Shown here in pieces: positions 6,314 to 6,656 of a stretch of 6,656 nucleotides of DNA. Source of the DNA: an uncultured Clostridia bacterium (GTDB lineage Bacteria > Bacillota > Clostridia > Christensenellales > Borkfalkiaceae); NCBI GenBank assembly GCA_947629735.1, contig CANREX010000083.1, positions 1 to 6,656 on the forward strand. The letters run 5' to 3'. A program made the translations under genes and the position numbers. The first letter of the stretch is position 1. Each line of letters begins with the position of its first letter. The notes under the pieces were generated by a model. That model did no database searches. It was given only the letters and a program-made list of their open reading frames with translations, and had not been told where the DNA came from.

Positions 6314-6383
6314 AAATAGGTGGAATTGCGGTAGCAAAAGCTATTTTAATGCGGTAAAAAATTATCCCTGCCCCTTTTTTAAT

Positions 6384-6407
6384 TTCCCTCACCCCGAGGT
6401 GAGGGAA
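6384..6407. repeat. 10-base-pair hairpin
   Basis: TTCCCTCACC (6384-6393) and GGTGAGGGAA (6398-6407) flank a CCGA loop. The T-run lies before the stem on the + strand, so it would not act as a normal terminator in either direction. Confidence 0.75.
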
Positions 6408-6432
6408 TATAGGGGAAACGCTTTTAAAAGAG

Positions 6433-6486
6433 CTGTCATTTCGACCGATTGAGAGCGCAACACGCTCGATTGAGTGGAGAAATCCC
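6433..6486 (-). repeat. Dispersed repeat element, B type, copy 2
   Basis: It starts CTGTCATTTCGACCGATT and ends GGAGAAATCCC. It aligns along its length with the element at 128-182, and both are preceded by AGAG. The central stem is GAGCG with CGCTC here and GAACGC with GCGTTC in the left copy, so pairing is kept although bases differ. Confidence 0.8.
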
Positions 6487-6535
6487 ATGGTGGTGGTAGG
6501 GAGTATCTTTGAAACGGCTTATTTACTTAATACTA

Positions 6536-6588
6536 CCGGATTCTTCGACTGCGTTCGGCTTTCAGCCTCACTACGCTCAGAATGACAG
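6536..6588 (+). repeat. Dispersed repeat element, A type, copy 3
   Basis: It begins CCGGATTCTTCGAC and ends GCTCAGAATGACAG, the same 14-base ends as the copies at 29-77 and 224-272. The middle differs and carries a small stem GGCT/AGCC (6557-6567). With the B element 49 bases before it, it forms an inverted pair like that on the left side of the window. Confidence 0.85.
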
Positions 6589-6613
6589 TAAAATTATAAT
6601 CGCCTCACTACGC

Positions 6614-6654
6614 TTTGTGAAAATTTTTGCTTAATCGCAAAAATTTTCTACAAA
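6614..6654. repeat. Long AT-rich hairpin at the window end
   Basis: GAAAATTTTTGC (6619-6630) and GCAAAAATTTTC (6637-6648) form a perfect 12-base-pair stem with a TTAATC loop. Beyond one bulged T (6649) the pairing continues for five more pairs (6614-6618 with 6650-6654). What follows is cut off by the window. Confidence 0.8.
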
Positions 6655-6656
6655 CC

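Larger units (their letters stand above)
6095..6656. other. 562-base gene-free region after malQ
   Basis: No credible gene is present. Reading frames of about 105-111 codons on each strand run straight through hairpins and dispersed repeats, lack binding sites and resemble no family I recognise. The region holds twin GC-rich hairpins, at least four further hairpins, and one B-type and one A-type repeat element. Confidence 0.75.

Noticed and set aside
6117..6488. Small genes of 105-111 codons after malQ on either strand
   Set aside because: They translate hairpins and dispersed repeats, lack binding sites, and look low in protein-like character.

Overview
The window looks like an ordinary chromosomal housekeeping stretch from an uncultured member of the Clostridia (Bacillota). 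That placement is an inference. It rests on the LL-diaminopimelate aminotransferase route to meso-diaminopimelate, AGGAG-type ribosome binding sites, frequent ATA and AGG codons in otherwise GC-rich genes, and intergenic repeats of a kind common in gut Clostridia-like genomes. Nothing in the sequence fixes the genus.

Layout. Bases 1-379 hold no gene and are filled by short dispersed repeats: two direct copies of an element ending in CTCAGAATGACAG, with an inverted relative between them. Four complete genes follow, all on the + strand: dapF (380-1219, diaminopimelate epimerase), pyrG (1527-3134, CTP synthase), dapL (3228-4412, LL-diaminopimelate aminotransferase) and malQ (4586-6094, 4-alpha-glucanotransferase). 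All four keep their catalytic motifs and none is broken. Bases 6095-6656 hold no convincing gene. They carry twin GC-rich hairpins just after malQ, several other hairpins, and the same two repeat elements seen on the left. The four-gene block is therefore bracketed by the same repeat family.

Function. DapL makes LL-diaminopimelate and DapF turns it into meso-diaminopimelate for peptidoglycan and lysine, so two consecutive enzymes of one pathway flank pyrG. CTP synthase supplies CTP for nucleic acids and for CDP-linked envelope precursors. MalQ acts on malto-oligosaccharides and has no obvious link to the others. The gaps (307, 93 and 173 bases) are long for a tight operon and carry their own small repeats, so separate or internal promoters are plausible.

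No mobile element, CRISPR array, RNA gene, phage gene or defence system is visible. The points worth a second look are non-coding: the flanking repeat family with compensatory stem changes, a degenerate 34-base tandem repeat ahead of pyrG, a TCGGC/GCCGA dyad shared between gaps, and the hairpin cluster after malQ. I did not find a convincing new biological system here.
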